DNA from: JAOAPY01 sp038237475
Lineage (GTDB): Bacteria > Acidobacteriota > Blastocatellia > Pyrinomonadales > Pyrinomonadaceae
Direction of reading: 5' to 3'
Assembly: GCA_038237475.1 (NCBI GenBank)
Contig: JBBRYS010000004.1
Coordinates: forward strand, 310,001 to 374,000
Length of the DNA stretch: 64,000 nt
The notes under the pieces were generated by a model. It had not been told where the DNA came from. It saw nothing but the letters and a program-made list of their open reading frames with translations, and did not search any database. Every line of letters starts with the position of its first letter. Position 1 is the stretch's first letter. The position numbers were made by a program, and so were the translations under genes. Below are positions 8,425 through 17,053 of this stretch, one piece after another.

Positions 8425-10653
8425 ATGAGCTCAACCAAATTAGTCAGACTCGCGTTAATCCTGGGAGTCACTTCCCTTTTGATCCTCACCGCCATTCCTG
8501 AGGCGCGCGCTCAGCGATCAAGCGACGTTGAAAAGCGGGTCGAGTCGCTACTGCGCAAGATGACTCTGGCAGAGAAGCTTGGCCAACTGCAGCAATTGGA
8601 CGGTGAGGGCAATGGAGATTTTCGGCCGGAGCAACTCGAACTGCTCCGCCAGGGCCTGCTCGGATCGACTCTGAACGTGCGCGGCACCGAGCGCGTGAAC
8701 CAACTCCAGCGCGTCGCGGTAGAAGAATCTCGCTTGAAGATTCCCAATCTGTTTGGTTTCGATGTGATCCATGGATATCGCACAATTTTTCCGATTCCCC
8801 TCGGTGAAGCGAGCAGCTGGGATCCCCATCTTGCCGAACGCTCCGCCAGCATTGCGGCCCGGGAAGCTTTTGCAGTGGGGTTGCGCTGGACCTTCGCGCC
8901 GATGTTGGACATTGCTCGCGATCCGCGCTGGGGACGCATCACTGAAGGTGCCGGCGAAGATCCATTTCTTGGGGCGGCTTTTGCCTATGCGCGCGTCCGC
9001 GGTTTCCAGGGATCTGACTACGGTGCACCGGGAAAAGTCTTAGCTTGCGCAAAACACTGGGTCGCTTACGGCGCGGCTGAAGGCGGGCGTGATTACAACA
9101 CGACGGACATGTCTGGATACACTTTGCGCAATATCTACTTTCCTCCGTTCAAAGCCGCGGTTGACGCCGGTGTCGGCACCTTTATGAGCGCCTTCAACGA
9201 TCTCAATGGTGTGCCGACTTCCGCCAATCGATTCACGCTGACGAGTGTGCTGCGGGGTGAATGGAAATTCGATGGCTTTGTAGTCAGCGATTACACCGCT
9301 GTGAAAGAACTGATCAATCACGGCATCGTTGCCGATGACGCGCAGGCAGCCCAAGCAGCCATCAACGCCGGCGTCGACATGGAAATGGTTAGTCGCCTTT
9401 TCAATCAGAAGGGACCGGCACTGCTGAAAGAAAACAAAGTGACCCAGGCCACCATTGACGAAGCCGTCAGAAGGATCCTGCGGATAAAATTCCGTCTGGG
9501 ATTGTTCGAACACCCTTATGCCGATCCGGCAGCAGAAAATGGCGCCCTCTTAACATCCGCAAACCGTGCCGCTGCCAGAGAGATTGCCGGGCGCTCGATG
9601 GTTCTCTTAAAGAATGTTGACGAAGCTTTGCCGCTCAGGAAGAACCTGAGTTCAATCGCAGTCATTGGGCCGCTCGCGGACGATCGGCGCGCTCCGCTTG
9701 GTTGGTGGGCCGGGGACGGCAAGCCCGAAGACACGGTGACTCCGCTGGCAGGCATCAAAGCCAAGGTCCCGCCGCAGACAAGAATTGGGTACGCGAAGGG
9801 TTGTGAGACTCAGGGAGATTCCACGGCCGGATTTGACGAAGCTGTGCAACTGGCCCGTGCGAGCGACGTGGCCATAGTCTTCGTCGGGGAGGAAGCCGAG
9901 GTAGTTGGGGAAGCAGCCTCCAAGAGCTCACTCGATCTAACTGGCCGGCAAATGGATCTGGTCAAGGCGATTCACGCTACCGGAAAACCGACCATCGTTG
10001 TTTTGATTAACGGCCGCCCGCTGACTGTCCCCTGGATCGTCGATAATGCTCCCGCGATCCTGGAAGCCTGGATGGCCGGGACAGAATCGGGCAACGCGAT
10101 CGCGGACGTCCTGTTTGGCGACGTGAATCCCGGCGGGAAGCTGCCCGTAACTTTTCCACGCACCGTAGGACAAGTTCCGATCTACTACAACCACATGAAC
10201 ACCGGACGGCCTCCGGAAAAGGACAATCGCTATAGTTCGAAGTATCTCGATGTGCCGTGGACGCCACTTTTCCCCTTTGGCTTTGGATTGAGTTACACGC
10301 AGTTCAAAATCACCGGCTTGAAATTGAGTACGAGCAGTATCAGGGCGGACGGCAAGCTGACCGTCAGCGTCGAGGTTGAGAATAGCGGGAAGCGTGCCGG
10401 AGATGAAGTCGTGCAACTCTACCTCCGCGATGTAGCCGCCAGCATGAGCCGACCGGTCAAGGAGCTGAAAGGTTTTCAGCGCATTACGCTGCAACCGGGT
10501 GAGAAACGTCACATCGAATTTTTGCTTACCAAAGAACACCTCGGATTCTGGAACAGCGACGGACGCTTTTTAGTAGAGCCGGGCGAGTTCAAGGTGATGG
10601 TCGGTGCAAACTCTGAAGACGTGCTCGTCAGCAATTTCTCTTTAACCAGGTGA
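8425..10653 (+). CDS. GH3 beta-glucosidase, secreted
   Basis: The 742-residue protein has a signal peptide ending at EARAQ (about residue 30). A GH3 N-terminal barrel follows with FGFDVIHGYRTIFPIPL, DPRWGRITEGAGEDP, KHW, and the nucleophile motif VVSDY (Asp289). Then come the alpha/beta sandwich domain and a C-terminal fibronectin-III-like domain (GDEVVQLYLRDV ... LKGFQRITLQPGEKR). This is the full BglX-type architecture at normal length. Role: release of glucose from the non-reducing end of beta-glucans in the periplasm. The next gene, 55 nt downstream on the same strand, is a GH144-type enzyme, which makes sophoro-oligosaccharides (beta-1,2) a plausible substrate; this is inference. An AGAGGA element precedes the ATG. 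Confidence 0.93.
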   Translation: MSSTKLVRLALILGVTSLLILTAIPEARAQRSSDVEKRVESLLRKMTLAEKLGQLQQLDGEGNGDFRPEQLELLRQGLLGSTLNVRGTERVNQLQRVAVEESRLKIPNLFGFDVIHGYRTIFPIPLGEASSWDPHLAERSASIAAREAFAVGLRWTFAPMLDIARDPRWGRITEGAGEDPFLGAAFAYARVRGFQGSDYGAPGKVLACAKHWVAYGAAEGGRDYNTTDMSGYTLRNIYFPPFKAAVDAGVGTFMSAFNDLNGVPTSANRFTLTSVLRGEWKFDGFVVSDYTAVKELINHGIVADDAQAAQAAINAGVDMEMVSRLFNQKGPALLKENKVTQATIDEAVRRILRIKFRLGLFEHPYADPAAENGALLTSANRAAAREIAGRSMVLLKNVDEALPLRKNLSSIAVIGPLADDRRAPLGWWAGDGKPEDTVTPLAGIKAKVPPQTRIGYAKGCETQGDSTAGFDEAVQLARASDVAIVFVGEEAEVVGEAASKSSLDLTGRQMDLVKAIHATGKPTIVVLINGRPLTVPWIVDNAPAILEAWMAGTESGNAIADVLFGDVNPGGKLPVTFPRTVGQVPIYYNHMNTGRPPEKDNRYSSKYLDVPWTPLFPFGFGLSYTQFKITGLKLSTSSIRADGKLTVSVEVENSGKRAGDEVVQLYLRDVAASMSRPVKELKGFQRITLQPGEKRHIEFLLTKEHLGFWNSDGRFLVEPGEFKVMVGANSEDVLVSNFSLTR

Positions 10654-10708
10654 GCCAGACTGCCTACTCTCAATCGGTGCACTCGTTGGAAAAGCAGGTC
10701 TTCATTAA

Positions 10709-12118
10709 ATGAATTTCGGAATAGCCGGCAGGCATCTCGAGCCCCTTAAGTCGCTCGCATTAATTCTTCTGCTTTTTGGGTACGAGCCGACCATCACTCG
10801 CGGGTTCTCTTCACCCGCGCCGATTAGTAGCGCTGTGATTTGGCCGGGTGCTCGAGACGAGCAGTTTCTGGACGACCTCGAGCGCAAGTCATTCGATTAT
10901 TTTTGGCAGCTGGCAGATCCGGGCACCGGCCTGGTTCCGGATCGCGCGCGCATAGACGGCAAGCCGCTCGATCAGAATCACCAGGACGTCGGCAGCATTG
11001 CCGCAACCGGCTTCGGTCTTACGGCTATTTGTGTCGCGGCCGAACGTGGCTGGATTACTCAAGCGGAAGCTCGCGAGCGTACGCACAACACCCTCCGTTT
11101 CTTTGCAGACAAAGCATTTGAAAAGCATGGCTGGTTTTATCATTGGTTGGACACGCGCACCGGCCAGCGACGATGGAAGAGCGAGATATCTTCCATCGAT
11201 ACAGCGCTCCTGCTTGGAGGAGTATTGACAGCCCGGCAGTATTTTCATGACGACCCGGAGATCGTCGGCCTGGCCACACAGATTTACAACCGGGTCGATT
11301 TTCGCTGGATGCTGAACGGCGACCCACTGCTCTTGTCGCACGGGTGGAAACCGGAAACAGGGTTTTTGAAATCCCGCTGGGACACCTATAGCGAAGACCG
11401 CATCCTCTATTTGCTGGGCGTTGCCTCGCCGGCGCATTCGCTTTCGCCGCGCTCTTGGTACGCGCCCTGGCGCGATCGTTATCGCTATGAGGGTTATTCT
11501 TATTTCACCACCATCGGAGTACCGCTTTTCATGCACCAGTACTCTCATGCCTGGATCGATTTTCGTGGCCGCCGTGAAAGTGGTGGCGACCACATCGATT
11601 ATTTTCAGAATTCGATTAATGCAACGCTGGCGCACCGGGCTTTCTGCATCAATCTGTCACATGATTTTCCCGGTTATGGCCTGGACATCTGGGGTATCAC
11701 CGCCTCGGACAGCGCGAAGGGTTATCTGGCCTGGGGTGGACCACCGCGCGATCCGGCTATCGATGGAACAGTCGTGCCATCAGCCGCCGGCGGTTCACTG
11801 ATGTTCACACCAAACGAATCGCTGCGAGCGCTGCTGGCAATGCGAGAGAAATACGGTGAGCGAATTTATGGCCGCTACGGGTTTGTCGACGCCTTCAATC
11901 CCAGCACCGGCTGGACCGACAGCGATGTTATCGGGATCAATGTAGGCATCATCCTGCTCAGCGCGGAAAATGCCCGTAGCGGTGCTGTCTGGAATTGGTT
12001 TATGAGGAACTCTGAGATTCCGCGAGCGATGAACCGAGTGGGCCTGGTTAGCAATCGACGGGGAAATCGTCCCAAGACGAGACAAAGCGCTGTCTCGCTT
12101 AACGCGCCGGCACCGTAA
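10709..12118 (+). CDS. GH144-type glucanase (glucoamylase-like PF10091 domain)
   Basis: The 469-residue protein has a weak N-terminal hydrophobic segment (SLALILLLFGY). The (alpha/alpha)6-barrel of the glucoamylase-like family follows: FLDDLERKSFDYFWQLADP near the start, IAATGFGLTAICVAAERGW, GWFYHWLDTRTGQR, SSIDTALLLGGVL, WDTYSEDRILYLLG, MHQYSHAWIDFR, and the late DAFNPSTGWTD. In CAZy this domain corresponds to GH144 and relatives, whose characterised members are endo-beta-1,2-glucanases. Assignment to GH144 rests on remembered family motifs and not on a search. It probably forms an operon with the preceding GH3 gene and converges on the GH13 gene that ends 33 nt away. Confidence 0.82.
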   Translation: MNFGIAGRHLEPLKSLALILLLFGYEPTITRGFSSPAPISSAVIWPGARDEQFLDDLERKSFDYFWQLADPGTGLVPDRARIDGKPLDQNHQDVGSIAATGFGLTAICVAAERGWITQAEARERTHNTLRFFADKAFEKHGWFYHWLDTRTGQRRWKSEISSIDTALLLGGVLTARQYFHDDPEIVGLATQIYNRVDFRWMLNGDPLLLSHGWKPETGFLKSRWDTYSEDRILYLLGVASPAHSLSPRSWYAPWRDRYRYEGYSYFTTIGVPLFMHQYSHAWIDFRGRRESGGDHIDYFQNSINATLAHRAFCINLSHDFPGYGLDIWGITASDSAKGYLAWGGPPRDPAIDGTVVPSAAGGSLMFTPNESLRALLAMREKYGERIYGRYGFVDAFNPSTGWTDSDVIGINVGIILLSAENARSGAVWNWFMRNSEIPRAMNRVGLVSNRRGNRPKTRQSAVSLNAPAP

Positions 12119-12151
12119 CTGCTGCACCTACACTCGTCGCCGCAACTCACT

Positions 12152-13594
12152 TCAATTCAACTTCCGTTTGAAGATCCGATAGCCCCACGAATCCAGCGCT
12201 ACAGCCGGCAAGCCCACAGCACGCCTGGGCCGCGGTGCATGGCCCTGGAACCCCGGATCATCGGGCGGCTGCGGTGGGCCAACGTCAGGCGTAACTTCTG
12301 TAAACGCGATCCCATCTCCCACTTCGATCGAGCCCATGAAGGGACGATTCGAAAAATTGATCGCCACCAGCATCTCTTCATTCTTAGCCCTGCGCAGGAA
12401 GCTTACGACGCGCGCGTCTTCAGAGGAATGCAGCCACTCAAGCGATCCGCGCCGTAACGCCGGGCTCGCCTGGCGCAGCGCAAGCAACTCTTTATAGAAA
12501 CGTGGGAACTCAGGACGGCGCTCGGCGATGGGCCAGAAGATCGGCAGCTTCTCAAACAGCGCCGGCGCGCCTGACTCTGTTGTGTCCCCAACTTCCATGC
12601 CATTGTAGAGCATCGGCACGCCATCGAGGGTGAAGACAAGCGCTGAGGCGGCGAGCGCTCCGGGTTCGCCAAAACGAGCAATGGCCCGCCGTTCGTCATG
12701 ATTATCTGAGAAGCGCAGGTGGAGCGCATTACGCGGCCACTCATTTACTTCGTGTTCCCAGGCGCTACGCAATTCTGTTGCTCGACCATGTCCCTGCAGG
12801 GCTTCGGTCAGCGCGTTGTGCAGTGGCCAGGAGTAGTCAAGATCGAAGGCCTTTACCTCAAGCTCGGCTTTGTGCGCTTCGGCCAGCATTAAAATGTCGG
12901 GCTTGACCTTTTCCAACTCCACGCGCGCGTTTTCCCAAAAGTCAGTGGGCACCTCGCCGGCTACATCGCAGCGAAAACCATCGAGATCGAAATCGCGCAG
13001 CCAGTGGACCAGCATTTCCGTCATGTACTTGCGCAGATCCTGATTGCGGTAATCAAGTGCCGCGATATCAAACCAGTCATAGGGATAGGTGATGTTCCCC
13101 TTCGCATCTTTTTTATAAAATTCCGGGTGCTTCATCAGCACACTGTCCCATGAAGTGTGATTGGCCACGATGTCGATCACTACTTTCAGGCCGCGGCGAT
13201 GCGCTTCAGCAATTAACCGCTTGAGATCGGCTGCGGTCCCGTAGTCCGGGTTGATGCCATAGTAATCGCGCACGGCATAGGGACTGCCGACGCTTCCCTT
13301 CTTTTTCTCCTGACCAATGGGATGAATGGGCATCAGCCAGATAATCGACACTCCCAGATCTTTCAATCGATCCAGCTGCGCGGTCACGCCGTCGAAGTTT
13401 CCCTGCTGGGAGAACGCCCGCGGATAGATCTCATAGATGACTCCATCGCGCACCCAGTCACGCGTCACCCGCGCGGGGAGCCGGGAAACATCACGCGCCG
13501 GCTGCTGCGCTGATCCGGCCACCAGGGAACCGGCAAAGATAAGAATTGCCAGCAACACCGTTGCTCTGCGAGCCATTCTCAGCGTCATCCTCAT
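12152..13594 (-). CDS. GH13 alpha-amylase-family glycosidase, secreted
   Basis: The ATG at 13594 is preferred. It is preceded by GAGTGAGGA at suitable spacing and starts a signal sequence (MRMTLRMARRATVLLAILIF), and an earlier start would run back into the MFS gene. The product has 480 residues. All four GH13 regions are visible: DIVANH, nucleophile in GFRCDVAGE, acid/base in MLAEAHK, and FSDNHDE. There is a C-terminal beta domain (VSFLRRAKNEEMLVAINFSN). It lacks the N-terminal Ig-like domain found in its two relatives in this cluster. Role: cleavage of alpha-1,4-linked glucans, subfamily not resolved. It is the last gene of the minus-strand maltodextrin series, 112 nt after the transporter. 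Confidence 0.9.
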   Translation of the reverse strand: MRMTLRMARRATVLLAILIFAGSLVAGSAQQPARDVSRLPARVTRDWVRDGVIYEIYPRAFSQQGNFDGVTAQLDRLKDLGVSIIWLMPIHPIGQEKKKGSVGSPYAVRDYYGINPDYGTAADLKRLIAEAHRRGLKVVIDIVANHTSWDSVLMKHPEFYKKDAKGNITYPYDWFDIAALDYRNQDLRKYMTEMLVHWLRDFDLDGFRCDVAGEVPTDFWENARVELEKVKPDILMLAEAHKAELEVKAFDLDYSWPLHNALTEALQGHGRATELRSAWEHEVNEWPRNALHLRFSDNHDERRAIARFGEPGALAASALVFTLDGVPMLYNGMEVGDTTESGAPALFEKLPIFWPIAERRPEFPRFYKELLALRQASPALRRGSLEWLHSSEDARVVSFLRRAKNEEMLVAINFSNRPFMGSIEVGDGIAFTEVTPDVGPPQPPDDPGFQGHAPRPRRAVGLPAVALDSWGYRIFKRKLN

Positions 13595-13706
13595 AGCATC
13601 CTCACTCTCAACTGGGCCGAACTTTCGCGCCAGGGCGCAAAGCGACTTAACCTGATCCATCAAACCCGTGCCGGGGACTGGTTGGCTGGGTACCGCAAAC
13701 AAATGT

Positions 13707-15032
13707 CTAGACACCCTCTGGCGCGTCGTGATGTTCATCCCGTACTCGCATCACCAGCACGGCCGCAATCACCATAAAAAGGCCTCCGGTGAGCACAACA
13801 TAAAGCGGGCTGCGAGGATTGTTCGCGCCAAATATCCCTCGGATGAGCGGTCCAAAGGTGAGCGCCTGGATAATCTCCGGAATTACGATAAAGAAGTTAA
13901 AGACCCCCATGTAGACTCCCATCCTCGCTGCCGGCAATGCTCCGGATAAAATCGCGTAGGGCATGGAAAGTATCGACGCCCAGGCGATACCGACCCCCAC
14001 CATCGAGACCACCAGCATCCAGGGATTACTGATGAAATAGATTGACAACAATCCCGTCGCACCGCAGAGCAGACATAAAGCATGAACAGTCTTACGGCTG
14101 GTCGCCGCCGCCAGCTTGGGCAGCAGGAACGCTATCGCAAAACAAGTGATGTTCATGAATGACATCGCGAAGCCGCCCCACTCGACCCCGTGTGTGTAGG
14201 CTTCCGACTGCGGATCGACCGCGCCGAAGACATGGCGCGCAACCGCAGGCACATAGAACAACCACATACAGAATAATCCCAGCCAGGTAAAGATTTGGAC
14301 CGGCGCCAGTTGCCGCATCGTCTTTGGCATCTCGCGCAGGGCAGAAAAGATCTCGGCCAGGCCCGCAGTCAACCCTGCTTTCTCACTCCGCACTCGCTTG
14401 AACTCCTCCATGTCTTCAGGCGGATATTCCTTGCTCGTAAAGACCGTCCACAGCACCGCCAGTAGAAACGCAATCGCTCCCAGCTGAAACGCATATTTGA
14501 TCGTAAGGGGAATGCCGCTCGGTGTGTTTCCTGAAATGCCATAGCGGCGAAACACGAGCGGTAACCATCCGGCAAAGGTGGCGCCCAGACCGATGAAGAA
14601 CGATTGCATCACAAATCCAGTCGTACGTTGCTTATCGTTCAACTTGTCTGCGACAAAGGCACGGAACGGCTCCATGCTGACGTTGATGCTGGCATCCAGA
14701 ATCCAGAGTAGTCCCGCCGCCATCCAGAGGCTTGATGAGGTCGGCATGAAGAAGAGTGCGACGCTGGCAAGAATCGCACCGACCAAAAAATAAGGACGCC
14801 GCCGTCCCAACCTTCCCCAGGTGCGATCGCTCATCGAACCGATGATGGGCTGGATGATCAAACCCGTCAGCGGAGCCGCTAACCAAAGGATCGGCAGCTG
14901 ATCGGGGTTGGCGCCAAGCTTCTCATAAATGCCGCTCATGTTGCCCAACTGCAGGCCCCAACCAAACTGAATTCCGAGGAAGCCGAAACTCATATTCCAG
15001 ATTTGCCAGAAACTCAGTCGTGGTTTATTCAT
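13707..15032 (-). CDS. GPH/MalT-type sugar transporter (major facilitator superfamily)
   Basis: The 441-residue protein has about twelve hydrophobic segments and begins LSFWQIWNMSFGFLGIQFGWGL, typical of the SUC/MalT-like branch of the GPH sugar-cation symporters. The loop GSMSDRTWGRLGRRRPYFL matches the conserved MFS loop 2-3 motif. Family knowledge: characterised relatives move maltose or sucrose across the inner membrane with a cation. Its position between three GH13 enzymes and malQ makes maltose/maltodextrin the likely substrate. AGGAGAGG sits just upstream of the ATG. Two stacked hairpins (15062-15089) lie between it and the upstream GH13 gene. Confidence 0.9.
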   Translation of the reverse strand: MNKPRLSFWQIWNMSFGFLGIQFGWGLQLGNMSGIYEKLGANPDQLPILWLAAPLTGLIIQPIIGSMSDRTWGRLGRRRPYFLVGAILASVALFFMPTSSSLWMAAGLLWILDASINVSMEPFRAFVADKLNDKQRTTGFVMQSFFIGLGATFAGWLPLVFRRYGISGNTPSGIPLTIKYAFQLGAIAFLLAVLWTVFTSKEYPPEDMEEFKRVRSEKAGLTAGLAEIFSALREMPKTMRQLAPVQIFTWLGLFCMWLFYVPAVARHVFGAVDPQSEAYTHGVEWGGFAMSFMNITCFAIAFLLPKLAAATSRKTVHALCLLCGATGLLSIYFISNPWMLVVSMVGVGIAWASILSMPYAILSGALPAARMGVYMGVFNFFIVIPEIIQALTFGPLIRGIFGANNPRSPLYVVLTGGLFMVIAAVLVMRVRDEHHDAPEGV

Positions 15033-15061
15033 CGTCGTTAGCCTCTCCTGAAATGTTTATT

Positions 15062-15089
15062 GGCCGTTAACCGGCCCGCCTGAAGGCGG
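15062..15089. repeat. Two adjacent intercistronic hairpins
   Basis: GGCCG/CGGCC (15062-15066 with 15072-15076, 5-nt loop) directly abuts CCGCC/GGCGG (15076-15080 with 15085-15089, loop TGAA). They share one base, so only one may form fully at a time. They lie between a GH13 gene and the transporter gene. Possible roles are differential mRNA stability or a dispersed palindromic element. There is no T-run. Confidence 0.55.
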
Positions 15090-15102
15090 TACTCTGAGCG
15101 CC

Positions 15103-17001
15103 TTACGGTACGAACACGGATGCAGAGCGGGCCGGAAGAATTGCTTTTACGCGTCCGTTGCGGACGTGTGCCGCTGGGGCTGCGCCCAATCTATCAACCA
15201 ATGCAATCCCTTCACGCAAATCGATCTGGTCGACAGCAAACTCAATCGTGGCCGGCTGCGAATCATTATTGATAACTGTCAGCACTGCACCGCTCGGTGT
15301 CTTGCGCGCATAAGCGTACTGCTGTTCCGAGACAAATAAGTTAACCAGCTCTCCACGCTGCAGCGGCTCGAGCTCGGTGTGCAGATGCGTCAGCTTGCGA
15401 ATGTACTCAAATAAATCCTGCTCTTCACTGGTTCTTCCCGCTTTTGTAAAAGCATTTCTCTTATCCTGAGGAAAGCCTCCAGGGAAATCAGCGCGGGTGG
15501 TCGGCTCATCTTTGCCGGTCATCGCGAGCTCATCCCCGTAATACAACTGCGGCACACCACGCGTAGTCAGGACAAAGGCGTTCGCGAGTTTAAGCCCCGC
15601 GATGGTCGCACCTCGTTCACTCATAAACCGCCCATCGTCATGTCCGCCCAGCAACGTCACCAGAATATTCGGGTTGCTGTAAAGGTAATCCTTAGCCAAC
15701 GTCTTTGGTACTTCATCAAGGTGCTTGCCTTCGGCAAACGCATTACGCAGGGAATAAAAAAGCGGAAAGTCGAGCAGGGACTGTAGGCGTGAATCCGCGC
15801 CGTCACGCGCGACGCCGCCCTGAAAATAGGATGTATGAACAACGTCGCCATCTTTGACTTCGCCAACGACGGTGAAGTTTGGGTATTCGCGTTTAATGGC
15901 TGCGTTCCACTTGTTCCAGAAGCTGTTGGGGACGTACTGCCACGTATCCATGCGAATACCATCGAGTCCGGTAATGCCAATCCACCACAGCGTATTCTGG
16001 ACCAGATAGCGAGCCGTTTCCGGATCGTCCTGATTGAGATCGGGAAGGAAGTCGAGAAACCAGCCTTCCATGGTTTCTTTTTTCAGCTCGGCCACCGGGC
16101 GCGGATCATGAAGTTCCCAGGTTTGAAAGACGTTGTTGAGGTGTTTTTGCCGAGTTCCATTGAACCAGGTCGGGGTGGGTGGATCGGCTACCCACGGATG
16201 ATAAGGGCCGGTGTGATTTGCGACCTCGTCCTGTATGATCTTGAACCCCATCCGGTGGGCGGTTTCCACGAACTGGCGCAGCAAGGTGAGATCGCCAAAG
16301 TGTTCCTCGACTCCATAAAAATCCTGCGGGTTGTAGCCATGAAATGCTGTGCTGGGCCTTCCCTCTTTCAACTCAATCTCATTCAACTGATCGTAGTTGT
16401 CATACCAGGGCGTTAACCAAAGCGCCGTCACTCCCAACTCTTTTAGGTAAGGCAGGTGGTTGATAACTCCCTGCAGGTCACCGCCGTGATAATAAAACTT
16501 ATCACCGCGGTCATAGAGCCCACGCGATTGCGGCGGTTCGTTGTTCGACTGATCACCGTCGCTGAAGCGGTCGATCATGATCAGATACATCACCTCAGCC
16601 GGCGAGAATCCCTGAAAGCGGCCGGCACGTTTAAGTGGCGTCAGCACTTCAAAGGGGGCCACTGTGGTCCCACCCGCGGTCGAGATCTGAATCTCTCGTA
16701 GACCGGCGTTTGCTCGCGGATCGATTTGCACGTCGACAAAAATGTAGGTACCGGCAGCATTGATGCGGGGGACGCCAAGACGCAAGCCACGCGGCGCCGT
16801 CAAACGAGCGCCGGACAGGTTCCTGCCCCGGATCAAGATCCGTACGGGATTAAGAGAATGTCTGACCCACCAACTCGGCGGATCAACTTTGGTTACTTCC
16901 GGCACCGGCTTTTGCGCGCCAACGGCAGTAGCGATGCTGAGCGTCAACAGCAGCAGCCTGACAAGTCGCTTGATAATTGGGAGGGCCATAGGTGGTTCCA
17001 T
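15103..17001 (-). CDS. GH13 neopullulanase/cyclomaltodextrinase-like enzyme with N-terminal Ig-like domain
   Basis: The ATG at 17001 is chosen for the AAAGGAAGAG about 10 nt upstream; a longer frame would overlap malQ. The 632-residue product has a signal peptide (to AVGAQ), then a Cyc-maltodext_N-type beta domain (VDPPSWWVRHSLNPVRILIR). The GH13 barrel shows QDEVANHTG, nucleophile in GIRMDTWQY and acid in VVGEVKDGD. Region IV reads LGGHDDGRF: the usual Asn before His-Asp is Gly, while the essential Asp is kept. A C-terminal beta domain closes the protein. This domain order matches SusA-type neopullulanases, which act on maltodextrins in the periplasm. Its paralogue at 18635-20539 keeps NHD. 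Gap to malQ is 52 nt. Confidence 0.9.
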   Translation of the reverse strand: MEPPMALPIIKRLVRLLLLTLSIATAVGAQKPVPEVTKVDPPSWWVRHSLNPVRILIRGRNLSGARLTAPRGLRLGVPRINAAGTYIFVDVQIDPRANAGLREIQISTAGGTTVAPFEVLTPLKRAGRFQGFSPAEVMYLIMIDRFSDGDQSNNEPPQSRGLYDRGDKFYYHGGDLQGVINHLPYLKELGVTALWLTPWYDNYDQLNEIELKEGRPSTAFHGYNPQDFYGVEEHFGDLTLLRQFVETAHRMGFKIIQDEVANHTGPYHPWVADPPTPTWFNGTRQKHLNNVFQTWELHDPRPVAELKKETMEGWFLDFLPDLNQDDPETARYLVQNTLWWIGITGLDGIRMDTWQYVPNSFWNKWNAAIKREYPNFTVVGEVKDGDVVHTSYFQGGVARDGADSRLQSLLDFPLFYSLRNAFAEGKHLDEVPKTLAKDYLYSNPNILVTLLGGHDDGRFMSERGATIAGLKLANAFVLTTRGVPQLYYGDELAMTGKDEPTTRADFPGGFPQDKRNAFTKAGRTSEEQDLFEYIRKLTHLHTELEPLQRGELVNLFVSEQQYAYARKTPSGAVLTVINNDSQPATIEFAVDQIDLREGIALVDRLGAAPAAHVRNGRVKAILPARSASVFVP

Positions 17002-17053
17002 CGGGTGAATGCTCTTCCTTTGAATCGAACTGTGACGCAAACTCACAAAGAGA

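Noticed and set aside
10889..11635. A long minus-strand open frame opposite the GH144-like gene
   Set aside because: Antisense shadow in a GC-rich coding region; the plus-strand frame carries the family motifs.
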